Origin: Ferrimonas sediminicola
GTDB lineage: Bacteria; Pseudomonadota; Gammaproteobacteria; Enterobacterales; Shewanellaceae
DNA: 64,000 bases
Assembly: GCF_005116715.1 (NCBI RefSeq)
Contig: NZ_SWCI01000003.1
Location: forward strand, 1 to 64,000
Reading direction: 5' to 3'
The position numbers and the translations under genes were made by a program. This document shows positions 47,240-55,631 of the stretch, one piece after another. The notes beneath the pieces are model-generated. The model did not search any database, was not told the origin of the DNA, and saw only the letters and a list, made by a program, of their open reading frames with translations. The first letter of the stretch is position 1. The number at the start of each line of letters is the position of its first letter.

Positions 47240-47257
47240 TGTGCGAGATCTCTTACA
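47240..47257 (+). promoter_or_regulatory. UvrY/GacA box upstream of csrB
   Basis: TGTGCGAGATCTCTTACA matches the palindrome TGTAAGAGATCTCTTACA at 16 of 18 positions. It lies about 180 bp before the predicted csrB start, the distance known for this box in enterobacterial csrB and Pseudomonas rsm genes. Confidence 0.75.
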
Positions 47258-47396
47258 AGCCTGTAGGAAAATGGTGGGTCTCAGGGGGCGTCCTGATGTG
47301 TTATCAAAACTCAACCAATTGATTGTAATAGATAAGTGCTTTGGCAACTTGGTTGACTGGTGAATAATTCGCCTTGCATTGATTTGGCCCCCTATC

Positions 47397-47425
47397 TTGT
47401 TTGTTTCTGTGATCTGAGTAGACTT
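47397..47425 (+). promoter_or_regulatory. Predicted csrB promoter
   Basis: TTGTTT (47397-47402), 17-bp spacer, TAGACT (47420-47425). Both hexamers are weak, as suits an activator-dependent promoter. The start would be near 47432. Confidence 0.4.
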
Positions 47426-47431
47426 TGAAGT

Positions 47432-47800
47432 GTGCCAAGGGAACAGGCTTCTGAATCGGCTTGGAGATGCGTGACAGGGAGTTGCCATCGAGAAGACGGT
47501 TTAGGCAACCCGGACAGACATCACTAGGATGGTGAGACATGAACGGGAAGCCACTCTGCCAGGATTGCAGAATCCCAGGGACGGTACGGGACACCTCCAG
47601 GATGGAGACGCGTTCGATAACAGGATGTTATCGTGTTAAGGAAAACAGTACAGTCATGTACAGGGATGCTGAAGGATCAGCACAGGGAAGGCCGCAGGAA
47701 GCGAAGAGTACGCAAGGATGGTGCAGGGAGCACGAATTATAGCGGGATTGCTTAGCGTGTAATATCTAGGGGCGCACTCGGTGCGCCCCGTTCTATTTTT
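47432..47800 (+). ncRNA. csrB: CsrB-family regulatory RNA
   Basis: About 370 nt, close to the 369 of E. coli CsrB. I count about 20 GGA triplets, many as CAGGA, CAGGGA or AAGGA in small hairpin loops, for example GTAC-AGTCAT-GTAC, GCTG-AAGGAT-CAGC and GGTGC-AGGGA-GCAC-type stems between 47640 and 47735. It ends at a strong terminator. The RNA binds and titrates CsrA. The neighbourhood (yqcC, truC and yqcA one side, syd and queF the other) is that of E. coli csrB. The 5' end is predicted, not seen. Confidence 0.85.
47769..47800 (+). terminator. csrB terminator
   Basis: GGGGCGCAC-tcg-GTGCGCCCC followed by GTTCTATTTTT. Confidence 0.85.
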
Positions 47801-47862
47801 CGGCCCCCAGTCTGCTCCCCTGATAAACCGGAGCTGCCGTGCGTCTCCTGACTGGCGGGCAG

Positions 47863-48279
47863 CTATTTGCACCCGCTGGAGCAACCGCCGCTGGAGCAGT
47901 TGGAGGTCGGGGCTCCTCCGCCGCCACATCCACCGATCCGACCTTTGCTTTCGGGAGCCTCCTGCCACTCAGGCTCCGGGTAGAGCGGCATCTCGACATC
48001 CTTCAGTTTCCTGCCGTTCATCACCAGCACCGCGTACAGCCGGTTCATGCCGTCGGTGGAAAACTCACACTGATAGCGGGTGTTCCACCCCAGTCCCTGA
48101 CCGGCAATGAAGCCCAGGCGAGCCTGGACCCGGGCGGTACTGATCCACTGCAGTCGACGCTTTTGACAGACTCTCTTGGCGTGAAATTCTGCAATTTCAG
48201 AAATTTGCCTAAGCTGCCAGAAGATGGCGGCGATGCCGCACACCACCAGTCCAAGAATAAGATCGGTTAGATTCAACAT
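47863..48279 (-). CDS. DUF3301-family protein with Cys/Gly-rich tail
   Basis: 138 residues. One N-terminal hydrophobic segment (DLILGLVVCGIAAIFWQL), then EIAEFHAKRVCQKRRLQWISTARVQARLGF and the YQCEFSTDGMNRLYAVLVMNGRKL core of DUF3301. The last 26 residues are Gly-, Ser- and Cys-rich (GGCGGGG, CSSGGCSSGCK), which may bind metal or be disulfide-linked. It starts 4 bp after the end of the DUF3549 gene, with which it is probably cotranscribed. Confidence 0.8.
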   Translation of the reverse strand: MLNLTDLILGLVVCGIAAIFWQLRQISEIAEFHAKRVCQKRRLQWISTARVQARLGFIAGQGLGWNTRYQCEFSTDGMNRLYAVLVMNGRKLKDVEMPLYPEPEWQEAPESKGRIGGCGGGGAPTSNCSSGGCSSGCK

Positions 48280-48283
48280 CCCG

Positions 48284-49300
48284 TTATGCCTTTACGTTGC
48301 GCATGAGGTGGCCGATCGCTTCCGCCAGGGCCGGTTCCCGCTCAGGATCCCTCAAGACACCCAAAACCCGTTGCCGTAACGTTGGCATGGAAACCAGATC
48401 GGAGTAAAGGGCCACGAACAGAGTTTTATCCAGTTTTGCCAGCTGGGTCAGATAGGCTTTCAGCAGGGTGGGGGTAGCCAGGGCTGACCAACAGCGGGCG
48501 GCGATCACCACCAGGGTGTCGGCCGATGCTTGCGGCAGGGCAAGCTCGATCGCTCGGGGCAGCCACTGCTCCGTGCCGGCCAGTCCGCGCAGGGCCATCT
48601 GGTTGATGGCATCGTTGTCGCCGTTGTCCATCAGGGACAGCCAGGCTTGCGCCATCTCGGGGGAGCAGGGAAAGTGTTCAGCGACCGATGCGAACGCCGC
48701 CAGCGGCTCGGGAGGCATCTGGCCGATGGCTTCCGGCATCTCCTGTTGCCGTTGAGTCTGGGTGATGCGCGCCAGGTTGTCCGCCAGGCCCTGCAGGCCC
48801 AACTGCTGCCAGTTATCCCAACCCAACTGGCCCTTGAGGTAGCTCTGGCAGTGCTCGTAATAGATGGAGGCGGGACGTGCCAGCTGGGCATTGACGCGGG
48901 CGTGAAACACCGCCAGCTTGTCCTGGCTGGGCTGGAAGATAAAGGGGTTGCTCTTCAGCTTCTGTTGCTGCGTTTCGGTCATCGGAGCGGTGGGGTCTCC
49001 ACCCAGGGCATCCACCACGGTCTGCAGGAACTGACTGCGGGCAGCCGGATTGAGCAGGCCGCGCTCATCCAGCGGCAGCTTAATGAACCAGATGTAATGG
49101 TCCTGGGACAGTGCCGGATTCCAGAACAGCACTCCAAGCCAGGCGTGCCCGCCACGTGGGTAGGGGTAGGGGCTGTGGGTGGCTTCCACCTGGGCAAATT
49201 CGATGGGATCCAGGGGGACGACCCGGCGCCCCAGGTCGAACACCTGGTACTGGACGCCTGCGGCCTGGAGGAACTGGTGCAAAGTGGTGATGTTGTCCAT
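48284..49300 (-). CDS. DUF3549-family protein
   Basis: 338 residues, normal for DUF3549. The start MDNITTLHQFLQAAGVQYQVFDLGRRV and GHAWLGVLFWNP, YIWFIKLPLDERGLL are family hallmarks. Mostly helical, HEAT-like in the second half, and cytoplasmic. Function unknown; regularly found with DUF3301 and yqcC. Confidence 0.8.
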   Translation of the reverse strand: MDNITTLHQFLQAAGVQYQVFDLGRRVVPLDPIEFAQVEATHSPYPYPRGGHAWLGVLFWNPALSQDHYIWFIKLPLDERGLLNPAARSQFLQTVVDALGGDPTAPMTETQQQKLKSNPFIFQPSQDKLAVFHARVNAQLARPASIYYEHCQSYLKGQLGWDNWQQLGLQGLADNLARITQTQRQQEMPEAIGQMPPEPLAAFASVAEHFPCSPEMAQAWLSLMDNGDNDAINQMALRGLAGTEQWLPRAIELALPQASADTLVVIAARCWSALATPTLLKAYLTQLAKLDKTLFVALYSDLVSMPTLRQRVLGVLRDPEREPALAEAIGHLMRNVKA

Positions 49301-49410
49301 GAGCTCTCTCTGGGATCGGGCACGAGGGTTATGCGTTTGAGCGCGCTATTATAGGGCCAAGGGGGGTGGGATGGTATGATTCCGCCCCATTTGATTACTG
49401 GGAGTGAGAG

Positions 49411-49728
49411 ATGAGCCGAGAGAGGGACGTCGAGTTGGGGTTACAGCGATTGAAGCGGACTCTGAAGGAGGCCGGGTTGTGGCAGACGATGCCGGTATCG
49501 CCCGAGGCGTTGGCCAGCACTCAGCCCTTCGCCATTGATACCCTGTCACTGCAGCAGTGGCTGCAGTTTATCTACCTGCCCAAACTGCAGGGGATGCTCG
49601 ATCAGGGGCAACCTCTGCCAACCCGGGTGTCTGTGGCACCGATGGCTCAGGAGATGTTCGGCGATGACCTGCCTGAGCTGGTTGAGGCGATCACTCACCT
49701 CGATGGATTACTCAGCGGTCCGAGGTAG
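49411..49728 (+). CDS. yqcC: YqcC-family protein
   Basis: 105 residues. LQRLKRTLKEAGLWQTMPVSPEALASTQPFAIDTLSLQQWLQFIYLPKLQGMLD is the YqcC core. Helical, unknown function. In E. coli it lies between csrB and truC; here DUF3301/DUF3549 and a DUF5692 islet are inserted on each side. Confidence 0.85.
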   Translation: MSRERDVELGLQRLKRTLKEAGLWQTMPVSPEALASTQPFAIDTLSLQQWLQFIYLPKLQGMLDQGQPLPTRVSVAPMAQEMFGDDLPELVEAITHLDGLLSGPR

Positions 49729-49755
49729 CGAAGGGTCATGGCCACCTGAATGAGA

Positions 49756-49788
49756 CCAGCGCCGAACGGGAAGCCCGTTCGGCGCTGG
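49756..49788. repeat. Perfect 15-bp inverted repeat
   Basis: CCAGCGCCGAACGGG-aag-CCCGTTCGGCGCTGG between the ends of yqcC and the convergent DUF5692 gene. There is no T-run on either side, which is unusual for an intrinsic terminator. Confidence 0.7.
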
Positions 49789-49807
49789 CTGACCTTAGGG
49801 GGCGAGA

Positions 49808-50743
49808 TTACCGGTTCTGTGCCATCACCAGCTTGTAGGGGGCGGTGTCTGAGAAGAGTTCATCCTTCAGCGGGTGCAGCTTGTGCTTACGTATCTTCTT
49901 GAACTGGTAGACTGCCAGAGCGACGTTGGCCAGCAGCGCGACAAAGCTGGCGGCAAAGAAGGCGTCGGGGTCCCGGGTGGCCGGTACCGGTGCAATGCGA
50001 TCGGCAAACGAGGGCACGGACATGACGAACATGATCCACAGAGCCAGCGTGGCGGCGCGGTGCTGTAACCAGGCACCCTTCTTAATAAAGAAGGCGGGAA
50101 TGGTGCAGGACAGGAGCAGAATGACGCCGCAATAGAAGGAATGATCGGTAATGCAATTGTATGTGTAGGCAAAATTCCAGATGTCATAGGCGATAATCCA
50201 GGGCCAGATCATGTCAGGCCAGATCATGTCTTTTGAACTCTCTTTGGAAATAATAATGCCAGTCCAGCCACAGATGGTGATGATATTTAGTAAGCCGGCG
50301 ATACCATTCATGATATTCCAGGGTCCAGACATCAGCCATAGGTTATCAATGATCTGCCCATCCCAGGCGCCATAACTGTAGACCTGGAAGTCTCTCAGGC
50401 AGGCTTCAAATATATTCAGTGCCAGAATGAATGCTGGAAACGCCAGAGCGTAGCGGTTTTTTGCCAGACTGGGTATATAACGTATGGCCATGAAGCCAAG
50501 GCAACCGGCCAGGGCCGAGTATGTTTTCACCCAGTTGAACCAGTTGCCCGTGCCATACTCATTGCCTGGTGCGGCGGTGGTGGGCCAGACGTAGATGGTC
50601 AGGGCGATGGGCAGAATAAGATAGAGCAGCAGCCCACCCCACATGGTGGTTCGGCCGAATTCATTGAGGGCCATTAGCGCAATCAGGACGCCCAGGCCGA
50701 TGGCCCAGCCCATTAATCCAGGCACTTCATAGAAGAAACCCAT
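49808..50743 (-). CDS. DUF5692-type multi-spanning membrane protein
   Basis: 311 residues, about ten hydrophobic segments, Trp- and Tyr-rich (IYVWPTTAAPGNEYGTGNWFNW, SGPWNIMNGIAGLLNIITICGWTGI, WPWIIAYDIWNFAYTYNC). Fits DUF5692, a family of unknown function. A 15-bp in-frame tandem duplication gives DMIWPDMIWPW. The 3' half of the locus is visibly more AT-rich than flanking genes, suggesting transfer into the yqcC-truC interval. Confidence 0.65.
   Translation of the reverse strand: MGFFYEVPGLMGWAIGLGVLIALMALNEFGRTTMWGGLLLYLILPIALTIYVWPTTAAPGNEYGTGNWFNWVKTYSALAGCLGFMAIRYIPSLAKNRYALAFPAFILALNIFEACLRDFQVYSYGAWDGQIIDNLWLMSGPWNIMNGIAGLLNIITICGWTGIIISKESSKDMIWPDMIWPWIIAYDIWNFAYTYNCITDHSFYCGVILLLSCTIPAFFIKKGAWLQHRAATLALWIMFVMSVPSFADRIAPVPATRDPDAFFAASFVALLANVALAVYQFKKIRKHKLHPLKDELFSDTAPYKLVMAQNR
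50202..50230. repeat. 15-bp tandem duplication inside the DUF5692 gene
   Basis: GGCCAGATCATGTCA is directly repeated (the second copy lacks only the last base), adding five residues in frame. Confidence 0.8.
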
Positions 50744-51297
50744 AATTTATTTCTCCACTTTATTCATTATCTAAGCGGGTTTGTTTAAGAATTTTTTGAC
50801 GCAAGAAACTTGTCCAGAGCGACGCTCTGAATTATCAGTTTCTCCTGTTTTTCATGACTTGCTGACAAAACTCAACAGGTGAGCTGTGCTTGCCTGGCAT
50901 GATATTGTTAATTTAAAAGTGTTGGTCGATAAGTGGTTGGGTGACTCCTCGGGATACAATAATCCAGATAGTGTTATCCATAAGATACAAATCGATGATG
51001 ATGATTCCATATTTAAAATACGCCTGTCATGGGGAGCGTTTCTTGTCTTAAATCAAGTTTTTACCAAGAAATAGAGTAATTGCTCTAATTTGGGGTCCGC
51101 CCGTCGACGCGACCGTAAAGGAGAGTTGAAACCAGGCCGTGGTCCCTGGGGCTGTGACTGAGTCCGGCCGACCAACCATGATGGGAACCAGGGAGAGAGC
51201 CTGGGCACTAACGGTGGCCCCCTGCCGCCGAAATCTGATACCTTTGACCGCCGCTCAATATCGAGCGGATTCCAACTACCTAGTTCGGCATAAGCTC
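50744..51297. other. 554-bp AT-rich region between DUF5692 gene and truC
   Basis: Contains only one weak open frame (see 50886-51074). The region is strongly AT-rich until about 51090, then returns to high GC. The last 190 bp hold the truC promoter and leader, with no identified motif. Confidence 0.4.
50886..51074 (+). CDS. Possible small protein in the AT-rich islet
   Basis: 62 residues from a GTG, with AGGTGAG shortly upstream. The C-terminal part (SVIHKIQIDDDDSIFKIRLSWGAFLVLNQVF) alternates acidic and hydrophobic residues and could be a beta-rich fragment. No family is recognised. It may be a remnant of a transferred gene rather than a real one. Confidence 0.25.
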   Translation: MLAWHDIVNLKVLVDKWLGDSSGYNNPDSVIHKIQIDDDDSIFKIRLSWGAFLVLNQVFTKK

Positions 51298-52056
51298 ATG
51301 ATCACTATTTTGTATGAAGACGATCAGCTCGTCGCGGTTCATAAGCCCTCGGGATTGTTGGTGCACCGCAGCTGGTTGGCAAGGGGAGAGACCGAATTCG
51401 CCATGCAGATGGTTCGGGATCAGATCGGTTGCCATGTCTACCCTCTCCACCGCCTGGACAGGCCCACTTCCGGCATTCTGCTGTTTGGCAAATCGGCGGA
51501 GATCGCCCGGGTCATGCAGCCCCAGTTTGCCGAGCGGGGCATCCATAAGGAGTATCTGGCTCTGGTGCGGGGCTACCTCAACGAGCCCGGAGAGCTGGAT
51601 TATCCCCTTAAGGAGGAGCTGGATAAGATCGCCGATGCCCAGGCCGATGCTGATAAGGCGCCTCAAGAAGCGCGGACCCAGTACCGTCCCCTGCAGCGGG
51701 TGGAGCTCCCCTATCCGGTGGGACGTTATGACAGCTGCCGCTATACCCTGGTGGCGCTGAAGCCCCTGACCGGTCGTAAGCACCAGTTGCGTCGGCATAT
51801 GGCACACCTGCGCCATCCCATTATCGGTGACACCAGCCATGGCGATGGCCGTCACAACAAGTTTTACCGGGATCACTTCGGGGTTCAGCGCCTGTGGCTG
51901 CTGGCCAAGGCGCTCTGTTTCGATCACCCGGTGACCGGACAGCGTATCGAGCTGGAGACGCAACTGGAACCTGAATGGTTGACTCTGTTTGAGGAGTTTG
52001 ATTGGCCGGTGGCGCAGGAGGACTATCTTCTTCTGGAGCCCCAGGGAGAGGATTGA
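51298..52056 (+). CDS. truC: TruC, tRNA pseudouridine65 synthase
   Basis: 252 residues from MITILYEDDQLVAVHKPSGLLVHRSW (ATG 51298); upstream frame to 51139 is not conserved. The RluA-type catalytic motif HRLDRPTSGILL carries the aspartate, and GRKHQLRRHMAHLRHPIIGD is diagnostic. It makes pseudouridine 65 in tRNA-Ile and tRNA-Asp. No good ribosome binding site is present before the ATG. Confidence 0.93.
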   Translation: MITILYEDDQLVAVHKPSGLLVHRSWLARGETEFAMQMVRDQIGCHVYPLHRLDRPTSGILLFGKSAEIARVMQPQFAERGIHKEYLALVRGYLNEPGELDYPLKEELDKIADAQADADKAPQEARTQYRPLQRVELPYPVGRYDSCRYTLVALKPLTGRKHQLRRHMAHLRHPIIGDTSHGDGRHNKFYRDHFGVQRLWLLAKALCFDHPVTGQRIELETQLEPEWLTLFEEFDWPVAQEDYLLLEPQGED

Positions 52057-52184
52057 GGCAGGGGCGACAGGCGTTCGCTGTGGGTCTGGGTAAAATAGGT
52101 CAGCCGGCGGACGCGTTGCCGCTTGATGTGGATCCGATGGTGAGTACGGCGGACTCGCTGACGATACTGCATCCTGCCTCCGGG

Positions 52185-52205
52185 GGCGCACTTGTTGCGC
52201 CTTTT
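52185..52205 (+). terminator. Terminator after truC
   Basis: GGCGCA-cttgt-TGCGCC followed by TTTT. Confidence 0.6.
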
Positions 52206-52264
52206 CGGTCCTTACAGTAAGGTGGAATTGGGATTTTATCAAGTCATTAACAGGATGTAGAACG

Positions 52265-52735
52265 ATGGCCCGGATAAGCATTTTGGTGGGCTCGGTGTAC
52301 GGTGGAGCCGAGTTCACGGCGGAGCAGGTGTGCCAGGCTCTGCGAGATCACGGTCATCAGGTTGCCGTCAGCGAGGCACAGAGCGCGCAGGAGCTGCTGG
52401 CGGAGGGCAGTGATGCCTGGCTGGTGATCACCTCCACTACCGGCTGTGGCGATCTTCCCGATAACCTGTTCCCACTATTTCTCTCCCTGAAGGAGCAGTT
52501 TCCCCTGTTACCCAAACTCCGTTACGGCGTCATTGCCCTGGGGGACTCCAGTTATGGGGAGACCTTCTGTGGTGCCGGTCGCCAGTTTGATGAACTGCTG
52601 GCCGAGCTGACCGCGGTGCGCGTCGGCGAGCGGCTGCAGATCGATGCCTGTGAAACCATGGAGCCGGAGCAGGTGGCTCTGCCCTGGGTGGTGTCGTGGC
52701 AGGTACAACTCTCCGAGGCGCTGGCCGAGGCGTAG
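52265..52735 (+). CDS. yqcA: YqcA, short-chain flavodoxin
   Basis: 156 residues. The FMN phosphate loop is ISILVGSVYGGAEFTAEQV, and TSTTGCGDLPDN and LGDSSYGETFCGAG are the flavin-contact loops. A flavodoxin whose partner is not known. In E. coli it follows truC, as here. Confidence 0.9.
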   Translation: MARISILVGSVYGGAEFTAEQVCQALRDHGHQVAVSEAQSAQELLAEGSDAWLVITSTTGCGDLPDNLFPLFLSLKEQFPLLPKLRYGVIALGDSSYGETFCGAGRQFDELLAELTAVRVGERLQIDACETMEPEQVALPWVVSWQVQLSEALAEA

Positions 52736-52745
52736 TCGAGGGGTT

Positions 52746-54161
52746 ATGACCAGAAGCTGGTTCCGCAGTTTGCAACGGGTCGGCAAGGCCCTGATGGTCC
52801 CGGTGGCGGTGTTGCCCGCAGCCGGTTTGCTGCTGGGGCTGGGCACCAGCCCTCTGGGGATCTTTCCCGAGGTGGTGCAAAGCCTGCTGTTGCAGACCGG
52901 CTCGGTGATCTTCAGCCTGCTGCCCCTGCTGTTTGCCATCGCCATTGCCCTCTCCTTCTGTTATCAGGACGGATCCGCCTCGGTCTCGGCGGTGATCGGC
53001 TATGGCGTGATGCTGGCCACCATGTCGGTGCTGGCCCAGGTGTACGGTTGGGAGACCAGTACCATCCTGGGGATCGCCACCCTCAATACCGGCGCCCTGG
53101 GGGGGGTGCTCAGCGGGGCGGTGACCGCCATGGTCTACCGCCGCTGTTATCGTGCAGAATTGCCTGAATTCCTGGGTTTTTTTGCCGGTCGGCGGTTGGT
53201 TCCACTGGCCAATGTACCGGCGGCGATCCTGCTGGGGGTGCTGATGGCCAGCTTGTGGCCCTGGATGACCCTGCTGCTGGAGAAGGTGTCCCACTGGGTG
53301 GTCTACCAGCAGCCCATGCTGGCCTGGGGAGTATATGGCCTGGTGGAGCGGCTGCTGATTCCCCTCGGGTTGCACCATATCTGGAATCTGCCCTTCTTCT
53401 ACGAGGTGGGCAGCTTCTCCTCTCCGGCGGGGTACCTGATTCAGGGAGAGGTGGGGCGTTTCCTGGCGGGAGACCCCAATGCCGGCAACCTGGCGGGTGG
53501 TTACCTGGTGAAGGTGTGGGGGTTGCCGGCGGCCGCCCTGGCCATCTGGCGCTGTGCCGACGGGGCACACCGGACCCAGACTGCCGGGGTGATGTTCTCC
53601 GCAGGCCTGACCTGTGCCATCACCGGCGTCACCGAACCGGTGGAGTTTGCCTTCCTGTTCGTGGCCCCGCTGCTCTACCTGGTACACGCCCTGCTGACCG
53701 GCCTGGCTTACGTGCTGGTCATCGCCGTGGACTTTCATCATGGCCTGGTGTTCTCCCAGGGGTTGTTGGATTTCAGCCTGTTTTATCACTTGTCCCGGAA
53801 TGGCATCTGGTTCTGGGTGCTGGGCAGCCTCTATGCGGTGGCTTACTACTTCCTGTTCACCTTTGTAATTCTGCGATTCAATCTGCCCACGCCGGGGAGG
53901 ACCCCAAATGAGGCCAGGGAGGCGATCAGCGCCGAACAGGTGCTCAGCGCCCTGGGTGGTGGGGAGAACATTCGCGATCTCGATGCCTGTCTGACCCGGC
54001 TCAGGGTGAGTGTTCACCAGGCGGCCCGAGTTCGGGAGTCCAGACTCAGACAACTGGGTGCCAAGGGGGTGGTGGTGATCGGTGACGGTGTCCAAGTGGT
54101 GTTCGGTCCCCAGGCAGAGAAGCTCAGGGGAGAGATGCAGGAACTGTTGCTGCGTGCCTAG
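52746..54161 (+). CDS. PTS EIICB, glucose/N-acetylglucosamine type
   Basis: 471 residues from the ATG at 52746, 10 bp after yqcA and preceded by GAGGGG. The EIIC membrane domain (LQRVGKALMVPVAVLPAAGLLLGLG, GLHHIWNLPFF, TGVTEPVEFAFLFVAP) is joined to a C-terminal EIIB with the phosphorylation cysteine in LDACLTRLRVSV. No EIIA is fused or nearby, so it must use one encoded elsewhere. The sugar is uncertain: glucose, N-acetylglucosamine or maltose. Confidence 0.85.
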   Translation: MTRSWFRSLQRVGKALMVPVAVLPAAGLLLGLGTSPLGIFPEVVQSLLLQTGSVIFSLLPLLFAIAIALSFCYQDGSASVSAVIGYGVMLATMSVLAQVYGWETSTILGIATLNTGALGGVLSGAVTAMVYRRCYRAELPEFLGFFAGRRLVPLANVPAAILLGVLMASLWPWMTLLLEKVSHWVVYQQPMLAWGVYGLVERLLIPLGLHHIWNLPFFYEVGSFSSPAGYLIQGEVGRFLAGDPNAGNLAGGYLVKVWGLPAAALAIWRCADGAHRTQTAGVMFSAGLTCAITGVTEPVEFAFLFVAPLLYLVHALLTGLAYVLVIAVDFHHGLVFSQGLLDFSLFYHLSRNGIWFWVLGSLYAVAYYFLFTFVILRFNLPTPGRTPNEAREAISAEQVLSALGGGENIRDLDACLTRLRVSVHQAARVRESRLRQLGAKGVVVIGDGVQVVFGPQAEKLRGEMQELLLRA

Positions 54162-54173
54162 CCGGGCGGCGCA

Positions 54174-54200
54174 GAAGAGCCACCCCAGGGGTGGCTCTTC
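54174..54200. terminator. Terminator between EIICB and DUF3718 genes
   Basis: GAAGAGCCACC-ccagg-GGTGGCTCTTC between convergent genes. The stem is 11 bp; the T-run is short. Confidence 0.65.
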
Positions 54201-54223
54201 CTCTACCCTATCATTCCAGGAAT

Positions 54224-54565
54224 CTAGTCAAACCAGACCTCCAGACGTTGTCCGTTGAGGGCGATATCCTGAATGGTGACCTGGCCTTCGTAGTAGCGAT
54301 CGCGAATCAGGTCGGCCACTTTGTTGGCGCCATGGATTTCGGCAAAGGTCGCCACGTCATCACCATTGCACACCAGCTTATCCAGTACCCGGTAGGGGTT
54401 TACCCGGTAGACTTTCATGGTGTTGTTGAAGGTGAGACGGCTGTTGGTCAGGGAGGCCTTACAGGTGGCGATCAGCGACTGCTCCATGGCGGATGTCATG
54501 GCTGCCTGAGCCGGAAGAGCAAGAGCCAAACCCAGGGCGGCGGCGGTGAGAGTCAAAGTTTTCAT
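54224..54565 (-). CDS. DUF3718-family periplasmic protein
   Basis: 113 residues from MKTLTLTAAALGLALALPAQA (ATG 54565), a typical signal peptide with an AQA cleavage site, and AGGAG 8 nt upstream. The mature part (LIATCKASLTNSRLTFNNTMKVYRVNPYRVLDKLVCNGDD) matches DUF3718, with two cysteines likely to form a disulfide. Function unknown. Confidence 0.8.
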   Translation of the reverse strand: MKTLTLTAAALGLALALPAQAAMTSAMEQSLIATCKASLTNSRLTFNNTMKVYRVNPYRVLDKLVCNGDDVATFAEIHGANKVADLIRDRYYEGQVTIQDIALNGQRLEVWFD

Positions 54566-54751
54566 TCCATTTCTCCTTTCGAGTGCCGAGCGGTTTGGTG
54601 CATACGTCAAATTAAGCATGGTGGCTCAGATGTGTTTCAGTGATGACAAAGGGTAAAGGGGTGTGTCCCCAGGAGGGCTGGGAGGGGCACCTTGGCGAAG
54701 GTGATTCTTTTTCGTGGGGAAAGCAGCGGAAAATTGTGTCTGTTCTGAAAC

Positions 54752-54780
54752 AAAAAAGTCCGCCGAGGCGGACTTTTTTT
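54752..54780. terminator. Terminator of the dapD transcript
   Basis: AAAAAAGTCCGCC-gag-GGCGGACTTTTTTT, symmetrical; on the minus strand it follows dapD. Confidence 0.85.
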
Positions 54781-54791
54781 GTTGATGCGGT

Positions 54792-55616
54792 TTACTCGGC
54801 GCTGCGCAGCAGTTCGTTGATGCCTACCTTGGAGCGGGTTTTGGCATCCACCTTCTTGACGATGATGGCGGCGTACAGGTTGCAGGAACCGTCGGAGGAG
54901 GGCAGGGTACCGGACACCACCACGGAACCGGCCGGCACTCGACCGTAGTGAACCTCGCCGGTCTCACGGTCGTAGATCCGGGTGCTCTGGCCCAGGTAGA
55001 CACCCATGGAGATCACCGAACCCTCTTCGACGATGACCCCCTCGACCACTTCAGAGCGGGCACCGATGAAGCAGTTGTCTTCGATGATGGTGGGACTGGC
55101 CTGCAGCGGCTCCAGGACTCCGCCGATGCCGACGCCGCCGGACAGGTGCACGTTCTTGCCGATCTGGGCACAGGAGCCCACGGTGGCCCAGGTGTCCACC
55201 ATGGTGCCTTCATCGACATAGGCGCCGATATTGACGTAGGAGGGCATCAGCACGGTGTTGCGACCGATGAAGGCGCCCTGACGAACGGTGGCCGGTGGCA
55301 CCACGCGGATGCTCTCCTGACGGAAGCGGGCATCGTCGTAGCCGGCAAACTTCATCGGCACCTTGTCGAAGTAGCGGGTCTCACCGCCCTCCATCACCTG
55401 GTTGTCAAACAGGCGGAAGGAGAGCAGCACCGCCTTTTTCAGCCATTCGTTGACCACCCACTGACCGTTCTGTTTCTCAGCAACGCGGGCCTGGCCTTTA
55501 TCCAGCAGATCCAGGGCGGTTTTTACGTCCTGAACCAGGGCGGCGTCGGCATTGGCTGGGGTGATGTCGGCGCGCCGTTCGAAAGCGGCTTCAATGCGTT
55601 GTTGCAGTTCGGTCAT
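54792..55616 (-). CDS. dapD: DapD, tetrahydrodipicolinate N-succinyltransferase
   Basis: 274 residues, as in E. coli. Left-handed beta-helix hexapeptide repeats run from about residue 100 to 200 ([53 protein letters not shown]-type region). It makes N-succinyl-amino-ketopimelate in the lysine/diaminopimelate pathway. It follows glnD by 15 bp, a common arrangement. Confidence 0.95.
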   Translation of the reverse strand: MTELQQRIEAAFERRADITPANADAALVQDVKTALDLLDKGQARVAEKQNGQWVVNEWLKKAVLLSFRLFDNQVMEGGETRYFDKVPMKFAGYDDARFRQESIRVVPPATVRQGAFIGRNTVLMPSYVNIGAYVDEGTMVDTWATVGSCAQIGKNVHLSGGVGIGGVLEPLQASPTIIEDNCFIGARSEVVEGVIVEEGSVISMGVYLGQSTRIYDRETGEVHYGRVPAGSVVVSGTLPSSDGSCNLYAAIIVKKVDAKTRSKVGINELLRSAE

Positions 55617-55631
55617 CGAATTAATCCTCTG

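Noticed and set aside
47539-47742. A 67-codon frame inside csrB
   Set aside because: The region has dense GGA hairpins and a terminator, and the frame has no protein character.
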